Shown here in pieces: positions 26,944 to 35,615 of a stretch of 64,000 nt of DNA. The stretch is from Clostridium tunisiense TJ. GTDB taxonomy: Bacteria; Bacillota; Clostridia; Clostridiales; Clostridiaceae. Positions within the stretch are counted from its first letter, which is position 1, and the number at the start of each line of letters is the position of its first letter. Both the position numbers and the translations under genes were made by a program. The notes beneath the pieces were generated by a model. It saw nothing but the letters and a program-made list of their open reading frames with translations. It was not told the DNA's origin and ran no database searches. The stretch is from contig NZ_AMQH01000016.1 of assembly GCF_000300195.1 (NCBI RefSeq), positions 122,774-186,773 on the forward strand, given 5' to 3'.

Positions 26944-28911
26944 TTAAAATTCCTCCCTTGATGAACCATTTTTATGAATTAACTTATGTTCCTTGATATT
27001 CTCTAATGTTTCTTGTAATAAGTTTAAATAAACTTTATTCTTTTCTGCCCAAAGTTCTCTGCCACATCTTTCACTTATTGCTATTTGTTTTTTAACTTGT
27101 TCTATTTCTTCCTCATACTCAGGTATATTTTCAATCGTAGTACAGAAACTAGCACAATTTAGACAATGATTCATCTGTTGTTTACAAGGCAACTTAGATG
27201 ACTTAAAACACACTCCAAAAGGTACTTTAACTGCATCTAAATTCTTTTTAACGTACTCGTACTTTATTAAATTCTCTACCTCTTGTGTACTTACATCCAT
27301 CGGTTCTAATTTATGAGTTTCAGTATTGACCTTGAATAGTTCTAGTTCCTCTGTGTCTTTCCACTTTTCATATAAGATATTTTCATCTACAGTGGCATAA
27401 TGCACTGTCATTTGAAGGCTTGTATGTCCTAATATTTGTTGAATAATAGAAATCCCCATTCCTTGTTCTACATACTCCTTAGCTCTAGTATGACGTAACG
27501 AATGAAGTTTGAAGTGATATAATTCTCCATTGACATCCCTAATATCTTTTTTTTGATTAGCCGTTTTATGGAATACAACAACCTAAATTTAGTATATGGA
27601 TTTCCTTTTAATTTTCCTTCATAAATATTAAATAAATACTTGTTAGGATTATTTTCTTCTGTGCTTAATTCCTTTGCTTTATCAATAGATTTTTGAACCA
27701 TTTCTGCAACTTTATCTCTTATAGATATTTTAAGTTGTGCAATTCCTGTTTTAGTTATTTCTCCACAAAGATAATAATTATAAGTTTGCTCTTTACTGTT
27801 CCATATTTGTTCTAAACAGTTATTATATCTAAGATTCAATATATCTGTACCACGCCACCCTGTTTCTCTAAGAAGAATATAAGCTGGAATATATTCCGAG
27901 CTATATAAATCTCCAATATTATTATCTATTTGTTTTAAAATGGGTTCAAGAATAAACTTAGCTTTTATATTCTTGCTATCCCAAGATGCTCTTTTCTGCA
28001 TATCATCTGCAAAAATTAATAGTGACACATCTTTTTTAGGTGCTTCTTTATATTGAGCTAACTGTATATATTCTAAAAACGCTCTAACATATGAAATAAA
28101 TAAGTTAGTTTGTTGTTTGCTTTTCCCCTTGCGGTCATTCATTAAATGAAATATATATTCTTCAATGTCTTTTCTATCTAAATTTTCTACAAATCCATCC
28201 CCATATCCTCTGGAATAAAATGATTTGAAAAAGTAGTTTAAAAAACTCAATATGTTAGAACACAAACTAAACGATTTTTTTGTTATAATTGTTGCAAAAT
28301 ACCTTTTAACAGCCTCCCTATAATATTCAGGTATAGATGTAAAGTTTAACCTATTTGTCCTAATATTTTGAGTGGCTGAAACCCTGACCCCTTTTATGTT
28401 TTTTGCATACCATATATCTTTTTCTATTTCTTCTCTATCATCATAGTATCTGCCAATGAACTTAATCACTAATAATATGTTCATTATGTTAAAACTATTA
28501 AATCCCTTATTATCAGTTTTAATTCATGCTTCAGATAAATATATATTCCATCTTCTGTAAAACTTATCGTAATCTATCTCATTAAAACTATTAACATTAT
28601 AATAATATATATTTAAAAACTCACTTAAATGTTTAAAACTTTCAGATATAGATGTTATATATTTACTACTTAATTTCCCTTCTTTGAAATTAAATATAAT
28701 ATTTAATTTCATTTTTTAAAAACACATTTTTAAATCTTGAAAAATCAATGTATCTCCTGCCGTGAATAGATTCTCCTATAAAGAATTCTTCCGTTATATC
28801 CCATTTGTCATTATTTAGCCAATAACCATCATCTTGCTTTAAATATTTTGTAATTTCTTCATATTTATTTAATTGACCTTTGTTTATCTTTTGTAGGTTA
28901 GTTTTCATCAT
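26944..28911 (-). pseudogene. tnpB: Tn554-type tyrosine recombinase TnpB, three lesions
   Basis: Four open pieces add up to the ~640 residues of TnpB. Lesions: a +1 shift in a T5A6 run near 28713, an in-frame TGA at 28524-28526 (YLSEA-stop-IKTDNKG), and a -1 shift at 27546-27554. The last joins IKRLIKKK to GELYHFKLHSLRHTRAKEYV, so the catalytic HxxRHT box is in the shifted frame; it is followed by GISIIQQILGHTSLQMTVHYA. The final 100 residues have Cys-rich CVCFKSS/CKQQMNHCLNCASFC, a zinc-finger-like tail. The -1 site reads A_AAA_AAG, a known slippery word, but with the other lesions decay is the simplest reading. Confidence 0.85.
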
Positions 28912-30034
28912 TCACCTCTTCTTTAAAAATATCTAAGTTTAAATTTGCTTGAATCCTCTCAAACTCTCTTGTTAAATCCTCATCTGAAGGATGTATATAA
29001 GTATTTAAAGTAGTATATATATTTTTATGCCCAGCCCTTATTCTTAGAAGTTCTGGCTGCCAATTGGCCATCCTAAGAGTGGTTAATGATGTATGTCTAA
29101 ACATGTGAGGCGTGACATATATCCCTGTTTTCTTTTTTAACATCCTAAACAAATTATCAATATCAACATAACTCATTGCTTTATATTTATTAGATCCACT
29201 TATCTTAATAAATATATGATTGGTTTCAACTTCTTCAGTATGATATTCTACTATATATTCCATAAACATATCTATAAGATTCTGTGAAACATCAATTCTT
29301 CTAGGGCTCGCTACAGTTTTTATTTCAGCGTTATTCTCTAACTCACCGCGGTCTTTAATTTCTATTATATATTCACTAATATCAAAATCTTCAATCCATA
29401 AAGATAAGGCCTCGCCTATTCTCATACCAGTTTCATATAACAATGTTAACAAAAACCTATCTCTAAGGTTATTACATGCTAATATAAGCATCTCAATCTC
29501 TTGTTTATTAAGTGTCTTTGGCCTATTCTTAGGAACTTTTAATTTAAGAATATTACTAGTTAATTTCTTCTTCTCTAAAGCTATTCCATATAAAAATCCT
29601 TTGAAATTACTATTTGAAGAAGTAATAAACCTTCTAAGTCTCTCAGATATATTATTACTATACTCTTCATGTCTCAAAAGATAATCATAGAATAACAAAA
29701 CAGTGTCAATTATTATGTTAATTGTTCTAGGACACCGCACTGATTCTACTGGAGTTACTGCTCTTACCTTTGAACTATTATATGGATTTTGAAGCCAGTT
29801 TACAAACATAGATAACTTATCAATAGTTACATTCTCAAAATCTATATTATTTTGCTCAAGATACTCAAAATATAACTTTAGGTGTTGACAGTACATTCTT
29901 AATGTATTCCTTGCATAATTCGTATTATCCTTAAACTTAATAAATTTTAATACTGATTCTATTGGCAATCCTTCATTATCAGCTAAATAGTATCGTTCTT
30001 TCCCATCTTCCGTCTTTACCTTAACTACTTCCAT
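28898..30034 (-). CDS. tnpA: Tn554-type tyrosine recombinase TnpA
   Basis: This 378-residue protein has an N-terminal SAM-like core-binding domain (about 30-130, TLRMYCQHLKLYFEYLEQNN) and a C-terminal catalytic domain with Arg in LLYETGMRIGEALSLW, H-x-x-R in TPHMFRHTSLTTLR, the second His in RAGHKNIYTTLNTYIH and the Tyr in the same NTY-x-H box. It is the integrase that together with TnpB and TnpC moves the element. Its end overlaps the tnpB start by 14 bp. It appears intact. Confidence 0.88.
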   Translation of the reverse strand: MEVVKVKTEDGKERYYLADNEGLPIESVLKFIKFKDNTNYARNTLRMYCQHLKLYFEYLEQNNIDFENVTIDKLSMFVNWLQNPYNSSKVRAVTPVESVRCPRTINIIIDTVLLFYDYLLRHEEYSNNISERLRRFITSSNSNFKGFLYGIALEKKKLTSNILKLKVPKNRPKTLNKQEIEMLILACNNLRDRFLLTLLYETGMRIGEALSLWIEDFDISEYIIEIKDRGELENNAEIKTVASPRRIDVSQNLIDMFMEYIVEYHTEEVETNHIFIKISGSNKYKAMSYVDIDNLFRMLKKKTGIYVTPHMFRHTSLTTLRMANWQPELLRIRAGHKNIYTTLNTYIHPSDEDLTREFERIQANLNLDIFKEEVNDEN

Positions 30035-30189
30035 ATAATAATTTACACTCCTATACTTTTATATCTTTGTATAGTTTATTATATGTACTATAAATATTCA
30101 AACTATATATTTAATAACCAGTGTTATAATATGATATAAAAAAATAACATAAACTACTATGAGTAGCATGTTATTATGTACACTATATT

Positions 30190-30449
30190 ATATAAACCGG
30201 AGTGCTTATTATTATTCCATCACATACTTTAAGTTTACCCATTAATAAATCCATGTCATCTTTAATGTGACACTTACCAACTCTTAGGCATTGCTCACAG
30301 CCATAGCATTCTTTTATGTCATAGTCGAACAGGTTTATGATTTCTACTTCTACCTTTTCCTTTTTAAGCTCTTCTTGAAGTTGCTCTAAGATTCCATAGG
30401 TATTTTTCTTTCTCCTACTGCTATTTATTGCAATAACTCTTTTCACCAT
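30190..30449 (-). pseudogene. NAD(P)H-dependent flavin oxidoreductase, 5' part (split by transposon)
   Basis: The ATG at 30447-30449 behind AAGGTGGGAG begins VKRVIAINSSRRKKNTYGIL, the phosphate-binding loop of flavodoxin-fold FMN reductases. KECYGCEQCLRVGKC is the Cys-rich segment of the iron-sulfur flavoprotein-like group, and CDGIIISTPVY ends at the insertion point. The 3' part is at 23003-23485. Confidence 0.85.
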
Positions 30450-30559
30450 ATCTCCCACCTTTGTAAATACTTGTTTTCTTTATTCAACAAAGCTTTTCTT
30501 ATTTATATGTTAATAGATTATTATAGTCTTTATTATAATTAATATTAGTAAAATGAATC

Positions 30560-30690
30560 TTGTCCACATTTTATAATTCCCCTAGGGGTAAGTTGTCTAT
30601 CTATAGGTTTAACTAATCTTTTCATTTAAAACACCTTTATAATAGTTTAACATGTTGAGATAGAGTTTTGGAGATTTGTCTTATTATTAG
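30560..30690 (-). pseudogene. MutT gene start remnant
   Basis: From the ATG at 30623-30625 the frame reads KRLVKPIDRQLTPRG, and the 60 bp upstream (AATAGTTTAACATGTTGAG) match the upstream region of the intact mutT-like gene (48208-48270). Only the first six codons match, so this is a broken duplicate. The rest of 30450-30912 has no gene. Confidence 0.45.
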
Positions 30691-30912
30691 TAATACCACC
30701 TCTGGGGTAATTTTCCCTCTAATTCTTTACATATATAGAATTCCAAAAATTAACCTCACTAATTAGAAACCTATTTTTGCATTCTCTTTCATATAAGCTG
30801 CTTTTGATTTATTAAGTAATTTAGAAATACTGTTTCAACTTATATATAGAATTCCATAAAATTAAAAGAATGCCCTACAAACCTTTTTAGATGCTAGGCA
30901 TTCCTCAACTCT

Positions 30913-31305
30913 TTATAGTAAATTCTTTAGCGCTTCTTTTTCATAATTAATTTCCGAACAGGTTCTAATTCCCATTCTTCTAAAAACCTCTAAGGGTGGG
31001 CACCAACCTTGAAGAGCATGCTGTAATAAGAATCCTCCTACCACACCTGTTCCTAAAAACCATTTCTTATTTACTGTAAAGCCCAAAGCTGTAGTTACAA
31101 TAATAGCACTTGCCGCATTGGTTTCAAGGACTCTTTCAATATCCCATTCTTCCTCCAATTCTTTTAGTCTGTGTTTAATTTCATCTTTGCTTTTATCTGC
31201 ATAGCTTAAAACATTTTCTAAGGTTTCTTTCATAATTTTATTATTTATTTCCCTAGTAGTATGTAACTGCACTCTCTTCATTGTATCTGGAAAAATAGTT
31301 CTCAT
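30913..31305 (-). CDS. DUF2892 (YgaP-type) membrane protein
   Basis: This 130-residue protein has a charged helical N-terminal region (residues 10-52) and a hydrophobic pair (SAIIVTTALGFTV and WFLGTGVVGGFLL, about 67-95). It ends with GWCPPLEVFRRMGIRTCSEI, the conserved end of DUF2892 domains, which in other proteins are attached to rhodanese domains. Role unknown; sulfur handling at the membrane is possible by analogy with YgaP. It stands alone. Confidence 0.75.
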   Translation of the reverse strand: MRTIFPDTMKRVQLHTTREINNKIMKETLENVLSYADKSKDEIKHRLKELEEEWDIERVLETNAASAIIVTTALGFTVNKKWFLGTGVVGGFLLQHALQGWCPPLEVFRRMGIRTCSEINYEKEALKNLL

Positions 31306-31784
31306 ACTTTGCCTCCTTTATCCTACTTTACCCACTAACATTATTTTTTACGGTTATACAAATAATGTTTTTCCTAAATAATAATATAAGCTTCTAGGGT
31401 TAAGACTTAATTTATAGCTGAGCCTACCTTGGTTCCCTTTGGACTTTTTCATAATGAATTATTTGCAAAAATTTAATTCATTATAAATTTCATTCATGAT
31501 GAATAAGATGCTTTTATATCATGGATGCCTATATTATTCGCTAAAATAAAAATTTATATTTATTAATCCTAATGAAAATAAATTACATGCACACTTTGCT
31601 AACAATCTCTAAACAAATTTTTTTAATATGGAATTTTCTTTTTAAGTGATGGTAGTTGAATATGCAAATCTATGATAATATGTATTATAATATTAAAGAG
31701 AATGCAAAACATAATTAGATATATTTATAGAGTATCTTTATTGCATTTCATATATTATAAAAATTCTTGTGAGGTATTTTGTAT

Positions 31785-32249
31785 ATGAATAACAAATTGA
31801 CTAAGGAAAACTTAGAAAAATTAAAAGAAGAATTAGATTATAGGCTTACGGTGAAAAGAGCTGAAATTGCCAAGGAAAAGATGGAAGCTGCTGCCCATGG
31901 TGATAGGTCTGAAAATGCAGAATATAAGGAAGCCTGTGCAAACTATAGAGAAAATGATAATAGGATTCAATATTTATTAACTATGATTTCAACCTCCACA
32001 GTAATAGATGATACTTCTTTAGATAGCTCGGTTTTAGGGGTTAATAGAAAAGCTAAAGTTAAGTTTGTAGAGGATGATTTTGAAACTGATATTACCTTAA
32101 CAACTACTTTGGATGCAGATCCAGAAAAAATGTTTATAAGCATAGAGTCAGATCTTGGAAAGGCCTTGGCTGGTAAAAAAGCTGGAGATGTAGTAGAGGT
32201 TAATGCTCCAGATGAAACCTATGAAGTTGAGATTTTAGAGCTATTGTAA
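31785..32249 (+). CDS. greA: Transcript cleavage factor GreA
   Basis: This 154-residue protein starts at the ATG at 31785 with GAGGT 9 nt upstream. The N-terminal coiled coil (NKLTKENLEKLKEELDYR to AAHGDRSENAEYKEA) contains the acidic DRSENAEYKEA tip that inserts into the RNA polymerase secondary channel. The C-terminal FKBP-like domain runs from VLGVNRKAKVKFVED to AGDVVEVNAPDETYEVEIL. It rescues backtracked polymerase. Shorter than or diverged from the usual chromosomal GreA in the middle, so possibly a second paralogue. A strong terminator follows. Confidence 0.88.
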   Translation: MNNKLTKENLEKLKEELDYRLTVKRAEIAKEKMEAAAHGDRSENAEYKEACANYRENDNRIQYLLTMISTSTVIDDTSLDSSVLGVNRKAKVKFVEDDFETDITLTTTLDADPEKMFISIESDLGKALAGKKAGDVVEVNAPDETYEVEILELL

Positions 32250-32282
32250 TGTTTTAAAAAGTAAATTATATTTAAGATTTTT

Positions 32283-32326
32283 AAAAGCTGTTTCAAAGGT
32301 ATAGGATTACTTTTGAAACAGCTTTT
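32283..32326 (+). terminator. Terminator of greA
   Basis: AAAAGCTGTTTCAAA and TTTGAAACAGCTTTT, a 15-bp perfect stem with a 14-nt loop. Confidence 0.85.
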
Positions 32327-32433
32327 ATGCTTAACTTCTCTGCTTTTCCTTGAAGCTAAAAGAATAGGAAACACTAATTTTATCATAAGCTTACTGTGAT
32401 TCCTTTAAAATTCTTATAATAAAACTAATTTTT

Positions 32434-32583
32434 TTACTTACCAGTTGTAACTCCTTCAGTTAACTTCTTAAGACCTTCGCTATCTATTTCTCCTCTATTG
32501 CTTGACCCTTTAGTACTGCCACCTCTCTGGTTTCGAGTAGCAGCTTCTGTTTCTGATTTAATAACTTTATTAGCCTTTTTCAT
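32434..32583 (-). CDS. 49-codon basic Gly/Ser-rich small protein
   Basis: ATG at 32581-32583 with AGGAGGTC 8 nt upstream, one of the best Shine-Dalgarno sequences in the window. The product begins MKKANKVIKSETEAATRNQR, continues GGSTKGSSNRGEIDS and ends LKKLTEGVTTGK. It is hydrophilic, basic and probably unstructured. I do not recognise it. Lone position downstream of and opposite to greA. It could be a small regulatory, spore or leader-type protein. Confidence 0.55.
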   Translation of the reverse strand: MKKANKVIKSETEAATRNQRGGSTKGSSNRGEIDSEGLKKLTEGVTTGK

Positions 32584-32599
32584 AAGAATATGACCTCCT

Positions 32600-33119
32600 A
32601 AGATAATTTGACTTACATCTATTATAATTTCATTAATTCAATTAATTATGTAAGAAATTTTACTATAGGATCATGTCCATGGTGGAGTTACTCTTTGTAG
32701 TTATCCTTGAAACATTCTCTTTTTTATACTTAGATTGAAGACCTTTAAATTAATTTTCACTTTATTCTTTTGCAGCTTGGAGAAACCACTTCCACATTTA
32801 ATTTATATGTTCTAAAAGTGTTTTCTCCAAAAGGATAGGTGCAAAAAAATATCAGTTCTTTTCAAAAAAAGTTAATTCTTTTCTAGCTCAATTAATGTAA
32901 TTATCTAAGTTTATATTATTAAGGAATTGTCATTTTAAAAGATATATAAAGTTTTGGGCTTGTTTATCTATAGATTTACCACTTAAAACGCTAAAGCATT
33001 TTGCTATGGAAGCATTGAAAAAACTTAATTTTATTTAAAGCTATTACGTGGTATATCTATATGCATACCTTTTATAACCATCAATAATATTGCACTTCCT
33101 TTTTATACTTATTTCTAGT
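32600..33119. other. Intergenic stretch, nothing recognised
   Basis: AT-rich, no ORF with a ribosome binding site and no convincing hairpin. Confidence 0.6.
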
Positions 33120-33581
33120 TTAATCTTTAGATTTCTTCCCTGTAATCTCTTCAATTTCAATCTTAATAACTGCCACTTTTTTTAGTGCGGCTTCAGGAAA
33201 CTTAAAATCAGCTTTTCCTGAATATTTTTCCATTATTGCATTTAAAGCTTCCGCTTTTTCTACTAGATCCTCCACAAAGTATGCTTTACCAAAGCCTATT
33301 ACACTTAAATATTTCATAGACCAACCACAAGGATTATTAGCTTTAACTACTTCAGTCTTTACATCCACTTCAAAGCAAACATTGCTATTTTTCTTTAATA
33401 TTTCAATCTTTTTACCTTCTAAGGCAGAGTGAATATATAGATAGTTATCCTTACATCCAAAATTCATGGGTACAATGTAAGGTTTATTATCCTCACATAA
33501 CCCAATTCTACATTCTAAAGCTTCTTTCATTATAGATTCTATGACTTCTAAATCCTTAATTTCCTTTTCACTTCTTCTCAT
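33120..33581 (-). CDS. Pyridoxamine-phosphate-oxidase-like flavin protein (NimA type)
   Basis: This 153-residue protein has the split-barrel flavin fold. Family landmarks are RRSEKEIKDLEVIESIMKEA, RIGLCEDNKPYIVPMNFGCK, YLYIHSALEGKKIEIL, VCFEVDV and the SVIGFGKAYFVED strand. Members bind FMN or heme and include nitroimidazole-resistance reductases; the exact substrate is open. It is divergent from a PdxR/MocR regulator, which probably controls it and uses PLP as its sensor. The start ATG follows GGAGG. Confidence 0.8.
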   Translation of the reverse strand: MRRSEKEIKDLEVIESIMKEALECRIGLCEDNKPYIVPMNFGCKDNYLYIHSALEGKKIEILKKNSNVCFEVDVKTEVVKANNPCGWSMKYLSVIGFGKAYFVEDLVEKAEALNAIMEKYSGKADFKFPEAALKKVAVIKIEIEEITGKKSKD

Positions 33582-33618
33582 TTTTATTCCTCCCTATTTA
33601 TAAATCATTGTGTTTGAG

Positions 33619-33670
33619 AGAATCACATAAGCATGTTTAACTTTAAGGGTTTCCTATGTTTTGTGATTCT
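33619..33670. repeat. Inverted repeat in the divergent promoter region
   Basis: AGAATCACA and TGTGATTCT, 9-bp perfect arms 34 bp apart, with further partial pairing inside. It lies in the 5' region of the flavin oxidase gene and could be an operator or leader stem. Confidence 0.55.
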
Positions 33671-33740
33671 ATATAATTAACCATAATCTTTAACAACAAT
33701 TCCCCAAAAACAGAAAATATGAACTTTCCTCATTTTCAAA

Positions 33741-33769
33741 TTGACTGCTGTTTAACATAATATTACAAT
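33741..33769 (+). promoter_or_regulatory. Promoter of the MocR gene
   Basis: TTGACT (33741-33746) and TACAAT (33764-33769) with a 17-bp spacer. Confidence 0.7.
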
Positions 33770-33787
33770 GAAACTGTACTCATTATA

Positions 33788-33826
33788 AGTGCCAATTTAT
33801 AATAATTTAAGAGTGCCAGTTTATAA
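33788..33826 (+). promoter_or_regulatory. Two direct repeats AGTGCCA(A/G)TTTATAA: likely MocR operator
   Basis: AGTGCCAATTTATAA (33788-33802) and AGTGCCAGTTTATAA (33812-33826), spaced 24 bp, lie between the transcription start and the start codon. MocR/PdxR regulators typically bind direct repeats, so autoregulation fits. Confidence 0.6.
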
Positions 33827-33839
33827 GGAGAGTAATACT

Positions 33840-35264
33840 ATGATGGTGCTAAATGAAAATTCATCAGAAACTTTATGTGTTCAAATATATAATAAGATAA
33901 AGGAAGAAATTCTATCTGGAAATCTATCTGTGGGTAGCAAGCTTCCCTCTACTCGTACTCTTGCAAAGTCCTTAAATGTAAGCAGAAACACTGTAGAAGC
34001 AGCTTATCAACAGCTTTCTTCTGAAGGGTATATTAAAAGCAAACCTTGTAGTGGATATATTGTTGAAGAAATTCATAGCTTAGAAATTACTGCTTCCGAA
34101 GTAAAAAGTATTAAACCTAACGTGGATTACCTGACAGAGGCAAGCTTTAACAATGATAATGAGGAACCTTATTTATATGATTTTAAATATGGAGCTCTAA
34201 GTTCTGGGAATTTTCCTTTAAATACTTGGCGTAGGCTTACAAATCAATGCCTTTCCTCAGTTAGTGCTGAGAAAATGCTACATTACAATGACCTTAAAGG
34301 TGAGGTTGAATTAAGAATTGAAATAATGAGATATTTAAGTAAATCTAGAGGGGTACACTGCACTCCTAATGAAATTATCCTATGTGCAGGAGTGCAAAAC
34401 TGCGTGGAGCAATTATCCGTGCTATTTAGAGAACACTCAAAAAAAGTGGCCTTTGAAGAACCTGGGTATATTGGGTCAAGAGATGTGTTTATTAATAATT
34501 CCTATGAAATAATTCCTATTCCAGTGGAGGAAGATGGACTTGATCTTGAGAAATTGGAAGCTAGTGATGGAAAAATAGTCTATGTAACTCCCTCTCATCA
34601 ATACCCAACAGGTGCTTTAATGCCTATTCAAAAGAGGTTAAAGCTTCTAGATTGGGCAAAAAGAAAGGATGGAATAATAATCGAAGATGATTATGATAGT
34701 GAATTTAGATATAATTCAAAGCCTATTCCCTCCATACAAAGCATAGACTCTAATGGACAAGTAATATATATTGGAACCTTTTCAAAGTCTCTTGCTCCAA
34801 GTCTCAGGATGAGTTACATGGTGCTCCCAAAGAAATGGATTGAGAAATATGATAAGGTCTTTGGAAGATACAGCTGCCAGGTGCCTTGGATGCAACAAAA
34901 GGTCCTTGAAGAATTTATGTCCTTAGGTCATTGGGATAGCCATTTAAGAAAAATAACCCATTCTTATAAAAAGAAGCATGACACTCTAATTCAATGTATT
35001 AATACTCAAATGGAAAACAAAGTAGTTATTCATGGTAAAAATGCAGGACTTCATATTCTCCTGGAGTTTAAAGATGGGTTAACAGAAGTAGAAGCAATAG
35101 AAAGAGCTAAAGAGGTTGGGGTTAAGGTATACCCTTTAGCACCCTATTTTATAAATCCAAAGAGCTATAAAAATAATATGGTTTGCATTGGCTTTAGCGG
35201 CATGAGTGAAGAATCCATCCTTCAGGGGATAGCTCTTCTTAAGGATGCGTGGTTTAATAAGTAA
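33840..35264 (+). CDS. PdxR/MocR family regulator (GntR HTH fused to aminotransferase fold)
   Basis: This 474-residue protein starts at the ATG at 33840 behind AAGGAGAG. Residues 8-75 are a GntR winged helix (QIYNKIKEEILSGNLSVGSK, then RTLAKSLNVSRNTVEAAYQQ). The rest is a class I aminotransferase domain: DFKYGALSSGNFPLNTWRRL, VYVTPSHQYPTGALM, IIEDDYDSEFRY and IGTFSKSLAPSLRMSY, with the PLP-binding Lys in FSKSLAP. Such proteins sense PLP or amino compounds and do not need catalysis. It is divergent from the flavin oxidase gene, with direct repeats as probable operator. Confidence 0.88.
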   Translation: MMVLNENSSETLCVQIYNKIKEEILSGNLSVGSKLPSTRTLAKSLNVSRNTVEAAYQQLSSEGYIKSKPCSGYIVEEIHSLEITASEVKSIKPNVDYLTEASFNNDNEEPYLYDFKYGALSSGNFPLNTWRRLTNQCLSSVSAEKMLHYNDLKGEVELRIEIMRYLSKSRGVHCTPNEIILCAGVQNCVEQLSVLFREHSKKVAFEEPGYIGSRDVFINNSYEIIPIPVEEDGLDLEKLEASDGKIVYVTPSHQYPTGALMPIQKRLKLLDWAKRKDGIIIEDDYDSEFRYNSKPIPSIQSIDSNGQVIYIGTFSKSLAPSLRMSYMVLPKKWIEKYDKVFGRYSCQVPWMQQKVLEEFMSLGHWDSHLRKITHSYKKKHDTLIQCINTQMENKVVIHGKNAGLHILLEFKDGLTEVEAIERAKEVGVKVYPLAPYFINPKSYKNNMVCIGFSGMSEESILQGIALLKDAWFNK

Positions 35265-35327
35265 TTTTACCTATTGACTCCTATATTTAATAAAATCTAT
35301 GTATCTAAAAATTAAGATAAGCAGATT

Positions 35328-35362
35328 AAACCCCTAGAATTTCTAAAAATCCTAGGGGTTTT
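35328..35362. terminator. Bidirectional terminator AAACCCCTAG/CCTAGGGGTTTT
   Basis: Separates the convergent MocR and RHH/SPFH units. A near copy is at 39228-39262. Confidence 0.8.
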
Positions 35363-35384
35363 AACTATTCTACGAAAAGAACAC

Positions 35385-35585
35385 TTATTCCATTAAGTCT
35401 TCTTCACCTTTTCTATCCTTATCAGTTCCTTTACGCTTTTTTACGCATTCTGTCAGTAAATATTCTATTTGTCCATTGATGGATCGAAAGTCATCCTCAG
35501 CCCAAGCTGCTAGCTCATTCCAAAGACTTGGTGATAGTCTTAATAAAACCTGTTTCTTATCTTTTTCCTTTGACTTCTTATCCAC
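35385..35585 (-). CDS. Ribbon-helix-helix (Arc-type) DNA-binding protein
   Basis: This 66-residue protein contains the RHH pattern: basic N-terminus, beta strand KQVLLRLSPS, helix LWNELAAWAEDDF, turn RSING and helix QIEYLLTECVKKR. It dimerises on palindromic operators. It is the second gene of an operon with an SPFH-domain protein (30 bp upstream), a pairing common in Firmicutes. A 35-bp palindrome upstream of the operon is a likely operator. Its 3' end is duplicated at 39263-39391. Confidence 0.8.
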   Translation of the reverse strand: MDKKSKEKDKKQVLLRLSPSLWNELAAWAEDDFRSINGQIEYLLTECVKKRKGTDKDRKGEEDLME

Positions 35586-35615
35586 TATCTCTCAAGCCCT
35601 CTTCCTAATTATTTT

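Larger units (their letters stand above)
23486..30189 (-). mobile_element. Tn554-like transposon, 6.7 kb, inserted in an oxidoreductase gene
   Basis: Boundaries come from the split host gene: target CCACCC-AT-ATAAACC is interrupted after CCACCCAT on the left and resumes with ATATAAACC on the right, with only the AT shared, so there is no classical long target duplication. The right end carries tnpA, tnpB and tnpC in the order and overlap of Tn554. The left half carries cargo: a TIGR04255 gene, a 68-codon ORF, an MBL-fold hydrolase and a P63C gene whose end lies 35 bp from the left boundary. tnpB is broken in three places, so transposition is probably lost. Confidence 0.8.

Noticed and set aside
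24225..28526. Recoding of TGA as tryptophan in the transposon genes
   Set aside because: TGA is used as a normal stop elsewhere in the window (for example the PadR gene, ATGATTGA overlap), and tnpB also has frameshifts, so the two TGA codons are best read as mutations.
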